From Aurifilum marmelostoma (Eukaryota > Ascomycota > Sordariomycetes > Diaporthales > Cryphonectriaceae), in NCBI GenBank assembly GCA_027559495.1, contig JAMXSV010000023.1:1488001-1552000 (forward strand): a stretch of 64,000 nt of DNA, in the 5' to 3' direction. The notes under the pieces were generated by a model. The model did not search any database, was not told where the DNA came from, and saw nothing but the letters and a program-made list of their open reading frames with translations. This document shows positions 11,046 to 24,298 of the stretch, piece by piece (within the stretch, counting starts at the first letter, position 1; each line of letters starts with the position of its first letter). The position numbers were made by a program, and so were the translations under genes.

Positions 11046-13679
11046 TTAGATTGCAACAGACGATAATTCGGGTGTTGCGCGGTGGAGGGTTGGAGCGGCC
11101 GAGTTCGAGTGCATTGACGAGTTGGAGTGACCAAAAGGCGACTCTGTAAAGTGGGTAGGGCCACCGGCGTCCCAGCGCTCTTCGCTGAGGGCGCCCAGAT
11201 ATCCATCAACGACATTGTTGCGCAGCGTGTCGACCTTGCGCCGGTACATCTCACCACCGGCATCCCATCTACCAGGTTCGGCCCACGACGTCGGGGTCCC
11301 AATATCCTGAGCAGGGACTACAGGGGGCAGCTTCGGGATTGTCGAGGTATCAATTCGGGGGACAACCCGTGCTCCAGCACCCCGGTTGGCCTCGGGCGTA
11401 GGGCTGGATTGATGGATTTCGGGTGTTTGTGAGATTCGATAGTTGAAGTCAGGGGATGCGATGGCTGGCGGCGCTTCTTCTTCCTCTAGGGACGGCCGAG
11501 GGGGGAGTGGCTTGGTGTCGGCAAGATCCACGATTCGTCGCTTTGGAGCTCGACGCGGCCTTCGCGTCGAGCTGGTGTTCACCTCGCTGGCAACGGTCTT
11601 GGGTGAAGGACGCTCTTTGCGCAAGACGGCCGACTTTGGAGGTGCGTCGTACACGATGGTAGGCTTGCTGACGTCCACAGCCTTGATCTCAGGCACTGGA
11701 GGCTTAATCACAGGCACAGGAAGAGGCTCCTTGGTGCGCTCAACCAGGTATCGCTTTTCCGAGGATGTGGGCCCGGCCGTATCGATCAAGACATCCTCAG
11801 TGTATCCAGGCGACTGTCTGAAGAGATTGAAGATGGTGATTCGATAATCCTTGTGGGTCTTTGTGAATGGATTTCCCTCAACCCAGATCTCGCGTATGTC
11901 GGGGATGTTTGTCAGGCGCGCAAGCTCTACTGGATCCTTGAGACCGTTGTCCCGCAGATCCAGTCGCTCCAGGGGATACAGCCTCTCGATTCCAGCCAGA
12001 GACTCCAAGCGGTTCTCCCGAAGATTCAGAGCAGTAATGGCTGGCAGTGGGTTTCGGGTGAGCGAGTGCAGGGATTCAATCATACACTTTGATAGGTTAA
12101 GAGCACGGAGCGCAGTAAGCGTGGCCAGGCTGTCGGGAATCTCCTTGAAGAGGTTGTTCGATAGATCTAGCGAGTAAAGGGTATTTGCTAGTGGCATGAA
12201 GCTCGTTGCCGATATAGAGGTAAGAGAGTTCTCGGCAAGGCTCAGGTGTCTCAAGAAGCGCCACTTCGACGACGGCAGCACGGTTGTGGTGGGGAAGTTG
12301 GTCATACTGCCCCTCGCCGGATACCACGAGTCGGACAGGCTCGACTGTGAGCTGCCAGAACCTGACCGTTGGACTTTATGGGAGCCGCGGATGTGCTGCG
12401 AGCCGTGTCGGGAGCTGGCAGGCCTCCGTGGGGAGTGGCTCCTAGGCCTCGAGGACGTCTTGGTAGGCGATCGTGGCGGTTCAATGGTCGCGACAGCTAC
12501 GGACTTCCGCCTGGCATATCGAGCTGCGTTGTCGTCGTCAACAGCGGCGTCACTTCCCACCGAGCCGACATTCAGCAACGCAGGTCGTGTGCCGGGGGAG
12601 CCTGGGGCCGAGGTAGACTTCTGCAGCTCGGCCGGGGTTGCAAAGGTCATGCTCCGCCGTGGGCTCGAGTTGCTCGGCCACGGAGTCGTCGGTGACCTCT
12701 GTTGTTTCGATGTCCGCCGTCGCCTCTTATCCATGTCGTCCAGGACGATGTCGATGAGCAGATCGGCCGGGTTCTCGATGCTTGCCCGCTTGAGGGTCAG
12801 GGACCTCAGTTGGTCGGCCATGCGATCCCAGCCAAAGAATTGGCGGAAGTCGATATCGCAGACTTCCAATGCCTGGCAGTTCTTGAACACATACAGTGGG
12901 ACTGCCGAGTCGAAGGGGAATTCCTCGTACCCCTTGATGAGCCTTGCCCGCCAGTCTGGTGCTAGTCGGAGGCAGGGGATCTTGGTGAAGGCCGAGTACA
13001 GATATTTGAGGTCTGCCTGCAGAGCAGCCTTTTGCTTCTCCATGCGGGCGGCAGATATGTTGTTCCCGATGCCAAAGTTGGACCAGAGTGCAGACATGCC
13101 CGACATTACGCTGCGCATGCTGGACACTGAGCGTATAGAGCCGACCTCCGAGGTACCCGTCTTGGACCTCTGCGTCTGGCTGAGGAAGGAGACGTAGTTC
13201 GCGGACGAGGTCGTGTCGTGTAGATTCTCCAAGCGGACCTTCATGGGGCCGACGGGTATGGCCAGCTCTTCGAACCGCGACAGCAGGTAGAACAGGTGGT
13301 GGGGCGTGAGGGCGAGCTTCGCAGACTTGGTGGACTGCGATGTGAAGTTCAGTGTGCCGAAGGATAGAGCGGAGGCGAGACCGTTGGACGCGGCAGCACC
13401 CGACGTGGCTGGTCTCTCTGGGACGGTGGGTGACGCGAGACCATTGGTGGCGACCGAGGACACGCTGTGAGAAGCGCCATGTCGCGGAGCATTCTGTTTT
13501 CGCAGCTGCAGGGCGTTGGCAAGGGCCTTCTCGTGGGTGCGCACAAATGTGGCTAATTGCTATATGTTCCAACATCATTTTTTTTAGTATCTTCTCTGCA
13601 ATATAATATAATAGAGGCCTTGGATTGGGCGCCTTCGTACCTTCACGAACAGCTCCCCGTCTTCTGAGTCCATATTCAT
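11046..13679 (-). CDS. Leucine-rich-repeat protein, LKB1-interacting-protein (STK11IP) like
   Basis: 850 aa. Exon 1 13679-13641 (MNMDSEDGELFVK), intron 13640-13560 (81 nt, GTACGA...TAG), exon 2 13559-11046; the join gives ELFVKQLATFVRTHEKALAN. The N-terminal half (about 80-300) contains KVRLENL and a segment around FFGWDRMADQLRSLTLKRAS, like the N-terminal domain of LKB1-interacting protein 1. After a basic Ser/Pro-rich linker come about five LRRs (about 440-570: HLSLAENSL, SLDLSNNLF, ALNLSKCMI, ALNLRENRL, RLDLRDNGL), capped by EIWVEGNPF. The C-terminus is Pro-rich and probably disordered. A TTTTCAG just before the ATG may be a 5'-UTR intron acceptor. Role is likely scaffolding; the STK11IP relation is by architecture, not alignment. 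Confidence 0.82.
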
Positions 13680-16600
13680 TGCTGAAAAGGCATGGGGGAC
13701 GCAGCCAGCGAGAAGCGAGGGGGCACTGTGCAGGATAGAGTCGAGAATGTCACCAGCGGGAATGCTGAGGGCGAAGCGGCTGGGTGAGAAGCAATAGGCC
13801 AGCAATGCGCGACGGTAGTTTCCTGAAGCTCCACGAGCGCTGGGTCGGGGAAAACGAGGTGATCTCGGGGATCGAGAGGTTCCAGTGGATCGAGGGCACA
13901 ACCTGTCTTGGCGATTAGTCGCCAGCAGCCTGTGCGAGGTCATCTGTCAGTATGCTGGTGTACAGAACGAGGCACGAAATCATGCAAAGGACGGGGGCTG
14001 TGCAGCCTGCGAGCGCAAGAGGAGAGATAATGGGGCTCGACTGGAGAGGACCGGTAAGTTGTGTTTGTGTGCGTGGTGGTGTAGGATTACGGTGGTGCCA
14101 ATTGTACCCAGAGCCGATTCCCGGAGAGACGACCTTGGATTTCCTATGGGCTCCAGCAGGGAGTATAATGTTGGGAGAGCAGAAGCTGAGGTCAGCCTGT
14201 TGGAGGATGGGGACGTGTGAGATCGAGGTTGAGGTCTTGTTCGGCCAGGACAGAGTCGAGGCCCGAAGGAGCGACCACGGCAGTGACTTTAAACTGTAGA
14301 TATATCGGCTGGGAAATTGGCCTCGACTGTTTCAGCGGCGGGCATCGTCACCGAAACTTGTTTCCAGTGTGTTCAGGAGGACAGCAGTCGACAGACCCAA
14401 ATCCCCGAATCGGAAGATATCCTACGTCGGACGACCCGTGTGGCGTAGCGAGGTTGGAGGAGCGTCGTCGTCGACCGCAAGCGTAACCTTTGAGTGTCGG
14501 GCGGGCACACGCAAGCCTCGCACACACCAGCCGGCGTAATCTCTCCAATGGTGACAAACACGGATTTTGTGAAGCACTCGAGTGTGAAGTGAAAGTGCAG
14601 CAGGCGCTGGAGTGTGAGGACGGACCAGCCAGGATAGGATGTCGTCCAGCACAAGATAGCGCACGAGGACACAAGGCGGGAGGACGAGGACGAGGAGACG
14701 CCGACGGCTGGGACGGAGATGGTTCGATAGGGCACCTATCGTTGTCCCGTTCCTCTGGGTCGCCTAGCCTGTGGATTGCTTCTTCTCGTGGCACATGGCT
14801 TGCAGTAGGCCTCGGTCCAGGTAAATCGGCCAGGAATGTTGTGCACACTGGAATGGCGGGGAAGAGAGACGGGCGAAACACTCGACCCATGGGTCGACAT
14901 GCCAGCGGGCGATAAGACCAGTGATACAGGCAGCAGACAACGGCAACGAGGAGGACAACAATAACAACAACAACTGCGGCAACACCAGGGGGATAACAGT
15001 GTACATATCAGGGGACTCAACGAAAGGGCATAGAGATAAGGCAACGATAAACAGCACAGCGTTAAAACAACAGCAAGAAGATGCGGACTTACTGCCAAAA
15101 AAAAAAAAAAAAAAAGACAAAAAAACACGTCCGAATGCAGCGAGACGATGCTAGCCTCTTGAGATGTTGTCCGGGAGAACAGGTGTCGTGACAGGAGGTC
15201 GAGCGAGAACACCGAGGGCGACGACGACGACGAGGAGGAGGAGGAGAGGAGGAGAGGTTATCGTGAGACTCGACGGAATGGATATTCTCTGTTGTTTTCA
15301 CTCAAAAACCCAACCCAAGGTCCCTTCCGTCGCACTGGCCCAGGCAGAAAAGGGAGATGAAAACAGACCAGAAGGGCCCTTGTAGGACGCTGGAGCAGGC
15401 GATTGGGGTAGGCGCTTAGTCTTATTGCCATGCAGCATGGGGCCCAGGCTGACAAGGGTATGGGGAAGAGAGATGGGAAAAGGAAAGGGCAGCGACCCCT
15501 GCCCCAACGTCCAGGGTTTTCGGCGCAGAAAGCTGGGATATCCCTGCAGACGGGCATCAGGGGTGGTGACAAGTGGGCATGCACGGGTCGTATGGTCGTG
15601 CTTTCCCTGGCAGTTTCCTCAACTTTGTGGAAATGAAATATAAGATCCACTTCTGGCTGTTCCTGACCAGAGCGTCTGGCTGATTCTGCAGCTGGTCAGG
15701 TGGGATGGAGACTTATTGCCTGGTGCTTGTAAACATCTGTCCATTGTTGCTCAAATCTGCTCATATCACGTCTTATCTTTTTTTTCTTTCTGTTTGTCGT
15801 TGTCAGGAAGGGGGTATGGTTACGACCGGCAGAGACGTGGGGGAAGGAGGGACCTCGACAGTATGTACCACCCCAAAGCATGTCCCTTCCTATCATTATG
15901 ATCGTGTTCGACATTTCTCCTCCTCGCCTCTCGTCGTCCACCTTGTCCTCCGCTTCCCAACCAACCGCAGCTCGTACTCTTTCTTTCTGCTTCCCAATGG
16001 TCACGATGGAATTGTTTTTGTTCTACCTCTTCTTCTTACTATGTATTCTCGACTACTGTCTCAGCTGAACTTTTTTTTGTGGCCTCTGGACATGACAGGG
16101 GAGTAAACAGGGTCCCCCGTCAGCTCTTGTGCGGCATGAGGAGGGCATGAGAACGCAGCGTGCTGGGCAGGCAGGTCACTCGCCCGCTGATGGAGGGTAC
16201 AGGGGCTTCCCAAGCTGCATTAGCACCTGCATCTGACTGCGCTAGAATCAAAATGCGGGTTCACCTCACCACCAGCCAAGCGTCGACACCACCTACTAAC
16301 TTGATACTCACACAGAATGTACTATAGTGTTACTATAGTATAGACAGGCTGGGGGGCCCACGATGGCTTGAGAAATTCATCAAGCAGGACAGCGCTATGA
16401 GTGGGTGCCCCCCATAGTCCGCAGCCATCTGCCGCCTCTCCTACCTGTTCTTCCTCCTCCTCGTCCTCCTGGTGTGCACGACTTCTCATCTAGCACCACT
16501 TCGTGGTTACAGCATAACAGTCCAAGACTCGTGGTCGGAATTATGCCGAGCTGTCTTTGTATCTAACCATGATGGCGGTGGGCGGCTGGTGGCTGGTTAG

Positions 16601-16980
16601 TGATTCCCGAGGATTAGGGAGGGGGGAAGTGTATTCCTCCCAACCGCATCCTAAAGGCATTGATGCCGGGAACGGATAGTAGTGGACTACATCCGTCACA
16701 CGCCCAAGAAGCTTCTCCCGGGTCACAGCCAGGATGCAAGAGGGGTCATGTTCTGTCTCTCTGATCGACCACCGACCTGCCTTTCCTTGAATTCACGGGT
16801 CTTCGGTGACTCTCAACTGGGATGTAGAGGTGGCGATCATGGCCCAGTTCGGCTCCGTGTTTGTCCTGGGCCTCCAGGACCCTCGTCCAGACAGACCCAG
16901 CGCCGTTGCAACATACTGGTCAAGTCGTGGGCGGCTTAGATAGGGTATCGCAGATTCTTCATCGCCGCATCCGAGTCGCT

Positions 16981-17013
16981 GTTAATTCCCACGGTAAGTT
17001 AATTCCCACGGTA
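16981..17013. repeat. Tandem 17-bp direct repeat
   Basis: The unit GTTAATTCCCACGGTAA is followed at once by a second copy lacking only the last base. It lies in the gene-poor region with no ORF around it. Confidence 0.85.
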
Positions 17014-20000
17014 TGTACTGTTGAGCCTCGACCGCACGAACAAAGCATCCTCCATCCTCGGGTCGTGGCCAGCGCGCTACTGCTGACTACAAATTGAATT
17101 TTATATGTACTCGTGGCGAGCAGGCGTCCGTACTATTTGTAACCACCGGTCTCCCTGCAGCAGGCGGCGGCGTCATCATCAGCTGCTTTTTGCTTTCCAC
17201 ATCAGCACGCCGACGTCCTCATCCTCCGGAGCTGGCGACGACATTTCCGAATGACAAGTTCATGCGCTCGCCATTAGTGGCTTGTCTCCCAAATGAGGGT
17301 GCCACTTGGACCTCTAATGGCGTCAACTAACCGACCAGGATGCTGACGAGCGCCCCACCGTTCAAGCAACGTCCTCGACGCGACTTGTGGGACATCGTGT
17401 GGCTGTTGCAGAGTTACAAAAATCCCAGATTCTGGTCCAACAAGGTTCACACCGACACGGCGACACCAGCACCAAGTAACCAAGGACCAGCGCGACTGGG
17501 GCCAAAAGACCTGGAGAAAACAGAAAGGAAAAAAGTGAGAAAGATAAAAAAAACAGAGGCGAGCGAGATGAAGTCTACAAAACTACCCCAGCCGTTCGTC
17601 ATACTCTTCGTTACCGCCCGCCCTGGGCTTGACCGCCTCGATGTCGGATCTTGGGATGGTTTGGACGGTCCAATGAGCTTGCTCGCACACACCTGCAGGC
17701 TCGAGTGATCCGACTGCGCCTGATCCCCAGACACCTTGGACGGGCTGTTCTCCTCCAATTCATGGCAGGATCCCCTTCACCAGATCTGCGCTCCCTGCAG
17801 GTCAATACGCCGGGGTTCCAGATAGAGGAAGACCGTCCAGTGGCCCGCTCCATCCTTACCTGCGGATGGGACCCTGACTTTCAAAGGGCCTTGTCTGTGC
17901 GTCGGAGTGTTGCTGTTCTAGCGCCCATTCCCTTGAGGCCAAGACAGAGCCTGTATCCACAGCAGCCACTGCAAGACGTTCATCCTCGAGTGAGAACCCT
18001 GAGAGATCTTCCCAACTGAGTCGGACAAAGCTCGGGCTCAACAGCAGATCACGACGATGCAACAGACGGTGTGGCTTACCGAGAGCTCTTATACTTCGCC
18101 TCAATTGCGGCGAGTCTCGATCAGCGTTCACTCCTTCTCCAGGGCTGTTGGAGATGGGCCATCCTGAAACATCTGTCGGGGAAACCCTCCGGGCAGGTGG
18201 TGACAAGCGGACGCAGTAGGATGGGGTTTGAGACCACAAGAGAACCACCATTTACGCCATTGTGCATGTAGTGAGCAGCGACTTGACCACTGCCGAAGCG
18301 CAACCCTTGACAGTGTGGTCCTGGGGGTGGCTCCAGTCCCGGACCCCCCGTGAGACCAACAGCCGAACACATGGTATGCGTGCAATGCACAGAATTTTCC
18401 AATCAAATGTTCTGGCGGGCCATGCTCCGGTCAAACGTGCTCGATCCGCACCGATTGTTGGATCGCCTCCACGTAGCCCGTGTCCTCGGCGGCAACCAGT
18501 CTGACGGCCACAACACGAGCCCTGGTCAACTTTCGCATGGTGCAGGCAGTGGTACACAAAAAGACTCCAGACCTTTGTGCTCGGACCTAATTGAATTTGA
18601 CGCCAACATCTCGGCTGATGTGTATGCTGTGGGATCAACATAAGTATCACCGTCAGCAATTCAGCACAACGCTCGTGATTGATCCTTCTCTTGCAAACAC
18701 GCCACAGGCAAGAGTCAGACGAAGTATCCAGCATACTCGCAGGCATAGCCTTCGCCCTGTCTCTTGTGTGACCTGCTGGATCTGACCGGGACTCTCCGCT
18801 TGCACGGCTCTCTTGTCTCCACCGACCGGCTCACCAACAGATTCGTGGACAAGCGACTAGGCAGACGCTACAGAGTCGTCGTAGAGCCGTTGCAGTCGTA
18901 TGTACGTCCAATGTGCGCCCTTGTTTTCTTGACGGGGTTTGCCTGACGCGTACTCAATAATTTTCTTCTTTTTCCAGAAAAGAAGGTAAAGAAAGACGCG
19001 ATTTGCTGCGCCTGCAGCTGCGTGTAGTGATCCTAGTAGGCCATACGGTCTTCGAAATATCAGAAACGAAAAAGGCTACAGGGCCTGACCTGATTGGACC
19101 AGCTGATACCTACGAAACTCTATCAGGCGTCTGACCAGTGTGACACGGTGCTCACCTTCGTCCTACTGTCCCGCCTGGTGCCGATCATGTCGCCGCCGCT
19201 AAATGCCGAGCATCATCAAGGCCAGGAGAAGAGAAAGAATGGAATTTCCCCGCCGCTCGCCCACGGCAGAAGATGGTTTCTTGTTTAAGCAGACGACTCG
19301 GCGAGCGATCACTCCTCCTCCAAGAGCGGCGGGCGATACATGTCGTGCTCTGGCGCACGAACTTAGCCATTGCTGGCGGTAGACGCCTCATGTGCAGACC
19401 AAGGTGTGCACACCAAGGCGTGAGAGGGTGTGGAGGGGGGAACAGGGGCCACCCATCTTCGTAATCTCGTGACGCCGCTCGCCATCCGACCTGTCGTTAA
19501 AAAGTGCGGGCTCCCAATCAATCTCCTTATGATTTGAATGGACTTTAAGAGGAGAAGGATACTTGTTTACTCACCGCATTCTTGATGATTGTGAATAGGT
19601 TTCGAACCGCTCTGACATGAGTGGCACGCCGCCAAGAAAGACGAAAGAGGAGGGGGGAGTGTTGCGTATCTGCCTCAGCCTCGCAGGTGCGCAGATCTAT
19701 CTCCTCATCTTCCCCCGAAGAGCCAATAGCACATGCATTTTGAGCACGCACACCTTGACTCTCTAAAGTGCTTGCATACCATAGTACGGAGTACTGATGT
19801 ACAGGAAAAGTACGTGCTAGGACCTCGGTGGGAAGTGACACAGGGCTTCCGGATCAGGGATGCCGGGCTCTATCTCAGGTGCCGTTGGGACGCAGACTAG
19901 CAGGCCGATGGCGCCCATCTGCAGGCCAGCCAGTCAGTCTTATCAGCGGGAAGGGGAGGCCCTCCCCAAAATGGAGACGTGCTCCATAGTGAACCGCTTT

Positions 20001-20358
20001 GCGACAGAGTGCTGTAGTACGTGATCCTCACGGGGCGAGTCAGCCTCTTGATTGTCTCGTCGTCATGTCCTGTGATCAGCAGGCACAAGAGAGAAACGTG
20101 GTGCTGCCGTGCATTGGTCAGCCAATGTCCAAGCAGGTCATTTTGATTCTACTGCAGGTCGAAGGGCCTGTACAGATCCAATCTCGACGCCGTGAGGGTC
20201 ATATCAACTGCCTATCTGCGGTAGTGGTATCAAGCTCTCTGCAGGTCCGTGCATCCCACGGGGGGATGATCGCAGGATTGGACCCCGGATTGTTGCTTGT
20301 AGGTGGATTCACAATTTCGAACAGCCGCCATCGCCGCGCCTTGAACGACGTACTATGT

Positions 20359-20376
20359 ACACACACACACACACAC
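20359..20376. repeat. (AC)n microsatellite
   Basis: About nine AC units, flanked within 100 bp by several copies of TACTATGTA/CATAGTA and shorter AC runs (about 20404-20452). Confidence 0.9.
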
Positions 20377-21219
20377 AGAGTAGTGCACTCAATCCCTGCT
20401 GGGCACACACATACTATGTAAACACTTGCATGCATACATAGTACACACACACGCTTTGCGGATCCCTGTCGCCATCCGGCCACCCTCCTCTGGGCTCCTT
20501 TTCCTTTTCTATGGAGGGGCCAAGCACTAAGTATTCAGAATCCTGCATCTCATTCTCTACCCCACATGCTCGAGGTCCTGGCCTTGATCTCGCAAGAACA
20601 AGAGGGCATGCTCAGAGAATCAAGACTTGGGCAAATTGTTCGCCGCCAACACCATGATCATGGTTATCGAGAAGAGATCACGGGCAAATTGTGTTCATAG
20701 CATGCCGCAACCAAGTCCCCTCTGCAGCATTGCAGTGTATCGGCAGACAGCAGCGAGGGGAGCACCTCGGCTCCTGATACGCCAATTGCTTTCCCTCACC
20801 GCCTTGAGACACGGCCGAGCTGACATGGAGGGCCTGCCTGCGCACACCCTATGGAGGCGTCTCGCTAAGGTTCATGTACATAAAGTGGCTGGTCAGCGTT
20901 GCTACCCTGCTTGACCACAACACACCTCGTTCTCGCCCGGCCGAGGGCGTCGAGACGCCGGTCTAACATGCACATGCGACGCCATGCTGCATCACGTCTT
21001 CTCGAATCGCGGTGAGACAAGAGGAGTTCTTGGGCCCTAATGCAAGCTCAAGAGAAAAGGGGAAAAAAAATTCCTCGCAGGATTTCTTCTCACCACTCTC
21101 GCTCACATCTTCTTACGATTGAGTCCGATCGGTGAAGAGTAAGACCTTTGGAGCATTCAACCTGCCCGTCTCCGTGTAGAGTTCAGGTTGTTGGATGCGG
21201 AGCTGGCAGTGGTGCTGTC

Positions 21220-21223
<4 letters not shown>

Positions 21224-21259
<36 letters not shown>
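21224..21259. repeat. (CTG)12 microsatellite
   Basis: Twelve CTG units. It creates an artificial poly-Leu or poly-Cys open frame; no other coding evidence surrounds it. Confidence 0.92.
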
Positions 21260-21260
<1 letters not shown>

Positions 21261-24200
21261 GTGGCAAGAAGCGGCGAACCCTGCTGGCATGGGAATCGCG
21301 TCTTAAGTTTCGATCACGATGGACACGGCAGCCGACCTATGGCAGCGGCCCGCTGCCCCAGACACCGGAGCTACTGTGTCCTGCCCTCTCCCACTATTTA
21401 CGCCGCCTGTTCTGCCATCTCTGCCATAGTCAATGCGTCACCGTTATCGTGGTCCAACGTGGGGGCTTGCATTGTGGTGGCAAATATGCTTTTCTGTAAA
21501 CTTTCTGAAACCATCGTCACCGCGTACTATATTTACTACTACGTACCACGTACGATCAGTTACAAGTATTAGACCACCCCCCTCCCCCCTCTCCCTCCAA
21601 TGCTACTCTACCACATATTGTACCATGGTGGTCCTATAGTACTACTACTGTGGTCAGTCATCCGTCACGCATCAAGATGGAGACGAGGAAACAGAACCCT
21701 CCCCCCCTGGTCAGACCCAGTGAGTTGACTTTCCCATTCCGGGCCGGACTCATCGATATGTGAGCTTTTCATTGGCCTGAAATGATTCTGGAGGTACTCT
21801 CAGGGATAGTCAATCAAGGTTCTTCCAGAGACAAGCGTCTGGGTCTTCTTTGTTGCGACTAGGCATGTCTGACGAAAGACACTCTGCTCTTGATCTCTCC
21901 CTCTCTCTCGCATATCTCGTTGCGCCTTCATGCTTACTCTCGTGTCGACCACTGCATCTTCGTGGACACAGAATTACTCAGGCCTAGCTCAGGGCTCAAA
22001 TGAGGGGCTGGTGGAGTAACTGTGCGGCGACTCACGCGGAAAGTCCAGCAAAGAGAAAGGCAAAAGAGAAAACAAAAAAGACCCGTTTCTTTTGTTTTCC
22101 CTAGGTTTATTGTTGCCCAACCCCTCAACGAGGTTTTCCCCTTCTTCACTTTAGAGGCGCCCCATAGCAAGGAGGAATCGGAAGTCATTGTTTACGAAAA
22201 CATGACCTGACGGTCGGTCATTGGGCAGCAGTGAGTGAAGCTAAGTCCTAGTATGTATACCCAGCCCCTCCCTCGGCCATATTGATCTCGATGCTGACGG
22301 GCTCAGGCGCAGTTCCCGTGGGATTATTCTTCGACCGCATTTTGGGACACCATGTTGGAGCGTGGCCAGGAGGGACGATGAAATGCATTCTGGCCCGATG
22401 AAGAAGCCCCACAAAGCTGGAGAGAGAGAGAGAAGGGTAGAGAAGGAAGAAGGAAAAAGGAGGAAAAAAAATAAAGAAAACAGCTAGCCGTCGATGTGGC
22501 CGCTGACGGGTCGAGAAGCGGCCCTGGACGTGTCGCAGGCCGTTTGTTGCTGACAGTAAGTCGACAATGATAGTGATGCTACGACAGACCATGCGATGAA
22601 TTTTCAGTTGGCCTTGCAGCAGCTGAACATGCGCAAAGGCGGCTCCTCAGCGCGACCTCCCCTCCTCGAAGATCATACTTGCATCTGTGTGTGTCGTCAT
22701 CGTTCTCTCCCTCAACATCACATGGCAAGTCGGAATTTTTTTCTCTTTCTATTTCCAGCCACCCAAGAACGATGTGCATGGATTTTCGGCTCGCCTCGGG
22801 CGCCTAGGAAAGCCTCGTCCGTCGGCAACGTTCCGCCCAGGCGGTGCGCTGGGGCCACTGGGACTTGACGCATCTACGAACCACTCCGGGGCGTGACAGT
22901 GGGGTGGGAAGATGGGGAGAGGGAGCTTGGGCCTTTTCCTCCTCTTTTTTGTTTTTTTCTCTTTTGTACAGCTGTTCTTCAGTCCCACTTGGCTGCAGGT
23001 CACCCTACCCCCTTGGGTTTTACATTTTCCACACAAGCGCACAACATCCAAGGAAGTTTCATCATAACCCATCTCCTCCTCAAACCCCTGTCGGGCCACC
23101 TGCTTCTGCAGCAAGACAGAAAGGTAGTCGTCTGGACTTGTTTCTTCCTTTGACGCAACTATATGCGTTCTCTTACCCCAGGATATGCACGGTGAAGTGC
23201 CGAGAAACTCCACTCTCACTGCAGCAGCCATCTTGGCCGAGCCCTCGACAACTGGCCACGTCTTGACCTGGAGGGGGGGGCCCAGGAGGCTAAAACGTGC
23301 AGCCACGACAAAACAGTCGGTCAGTCTCGTTTTCTTCAAGTGGGGGGAGGGGTAGTTTGTGGTGCTACCGCTGCTGGTTTTGTCTCCTTTTTTTCTTTTC
23401 TTTTCGTCATAACCCAAGATGAAGAGAGGGACCATGTTCGTCGTTACCGTCTCCCTCTCCTCTTCGTTTTCCCGCCCCGCCCACCTCGTCGTCCGTCAAG
23501 TGACTCATCATCCGTGTGAGAGTGCAAGAGGGGCGGGCTGAGGAAAGCAAGGAAGGGGAGCGGGGTTGTCATCAACGTTAGTACTGGCGGCAGCCTCGCC
23601 TCACAAATCGACTGATTATGCAGAAAACATTCCAGACTCTTAGCATTAACGTTAATGGCAAACTCTTAATTATCAAGTTCGAAACTATCCTGCCTGTGGG
23701 GATTTGATCCCCAGGCCAATCAGCGGATCCGGAGGTCCGAGAGCGAACGGCCGGTGGTGGTCAACGGATCCTTGGCCGGGAAAGAGAATCTGCATCTTTG
23801 GGATGAAATTAACGTTGAAAATGGAAGTTCTGCTCCTTGAGATGGGGATCTTCACTCTCCTGTGCCAGACCAAACGCTTCCAGGGATAGCCCATGCGAAC
23901 ACAGTAGTTCAGGCCATTTCTGCGCGAGGCTGGGGATACTCTGATAGGCAAGATGTCGAACGGAAGAGATGGGGCAAGCATTGAAGTTAATTCTTCGTCT
24001 TCTACTTGGCTTGATATAGCCGCGTAGTACATGGAAACATGGATATATACAAGCTGGTTGCGATGTCTTCCCATCGGAAGAGTGAAGAAATACACACAAA
24101 GATCAAGGAACAGCACAAGTACCTTCTGTCTACAAATGTCATCAACTCAACCCCTTAGCATGTTTGCTCGAATCTTTGATTAATTACAATATTATCATTA

Positions 24201-24298
24201 GACATTTAAGTTTTTAGCTTGACCCTATCGGCTTTTTCGCTCAATCTCCAGCCATTCGTCTTGCCTTGTCATAGGAAAGTCCCCTCGTCACCACCAAA

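Larger units (their letters stand above)
13680..24298. other. 10.6-kb gene-poor region
   Basis: No open frame here shows domain, signal-peptide or family-like sequence, and no convincing spliced model was found by eye. The first 1.5 kb is the likely leader and promoter of the LRR gene. Simple sequence is frequent: A19 15097-15115, a GAC/GAG tract 15219-15257, (AC)9 near 20359-20376, (CTG)12 21224-21259, GA-rich near 22421-22436. Several pyrimidine-rich stretches (15770-16080, 22920-23160) resemble fungal promoter or leader DNA, so untranslated RNAs or a diverged gene remain possible. Confidence 0.5.

Noticed and set aside
12196..13197. 333-codon plus-strand open frame
   Set aside because: Antisense of the LRR gene; no domain or family-like sequence.
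19590..19620. GGTTCGAAACC on the minus strand (tRNA B-box-like)
   Set aside because: No matching A box, acceptor stem or T-stem pairing around it.
21188..21499. Poly-Leu ORF resembling a signal peptide
   Set aside because: The hydrophobic run is only the (CTG)12 microsatellite; the rest is not protein-like.
22749..23435. 228-codon minus-strand open frame
   Set aside because: Lys/Pro-rich low complexity, no domain and no splice context; left as anonymous sequence.
23690..23725. GGGGATTTGATCCCC inverted repeat, tRNA T-arm-like
   Set aside because: No other tRNA arms on either strand; short palindromes of this size are expected by chance.
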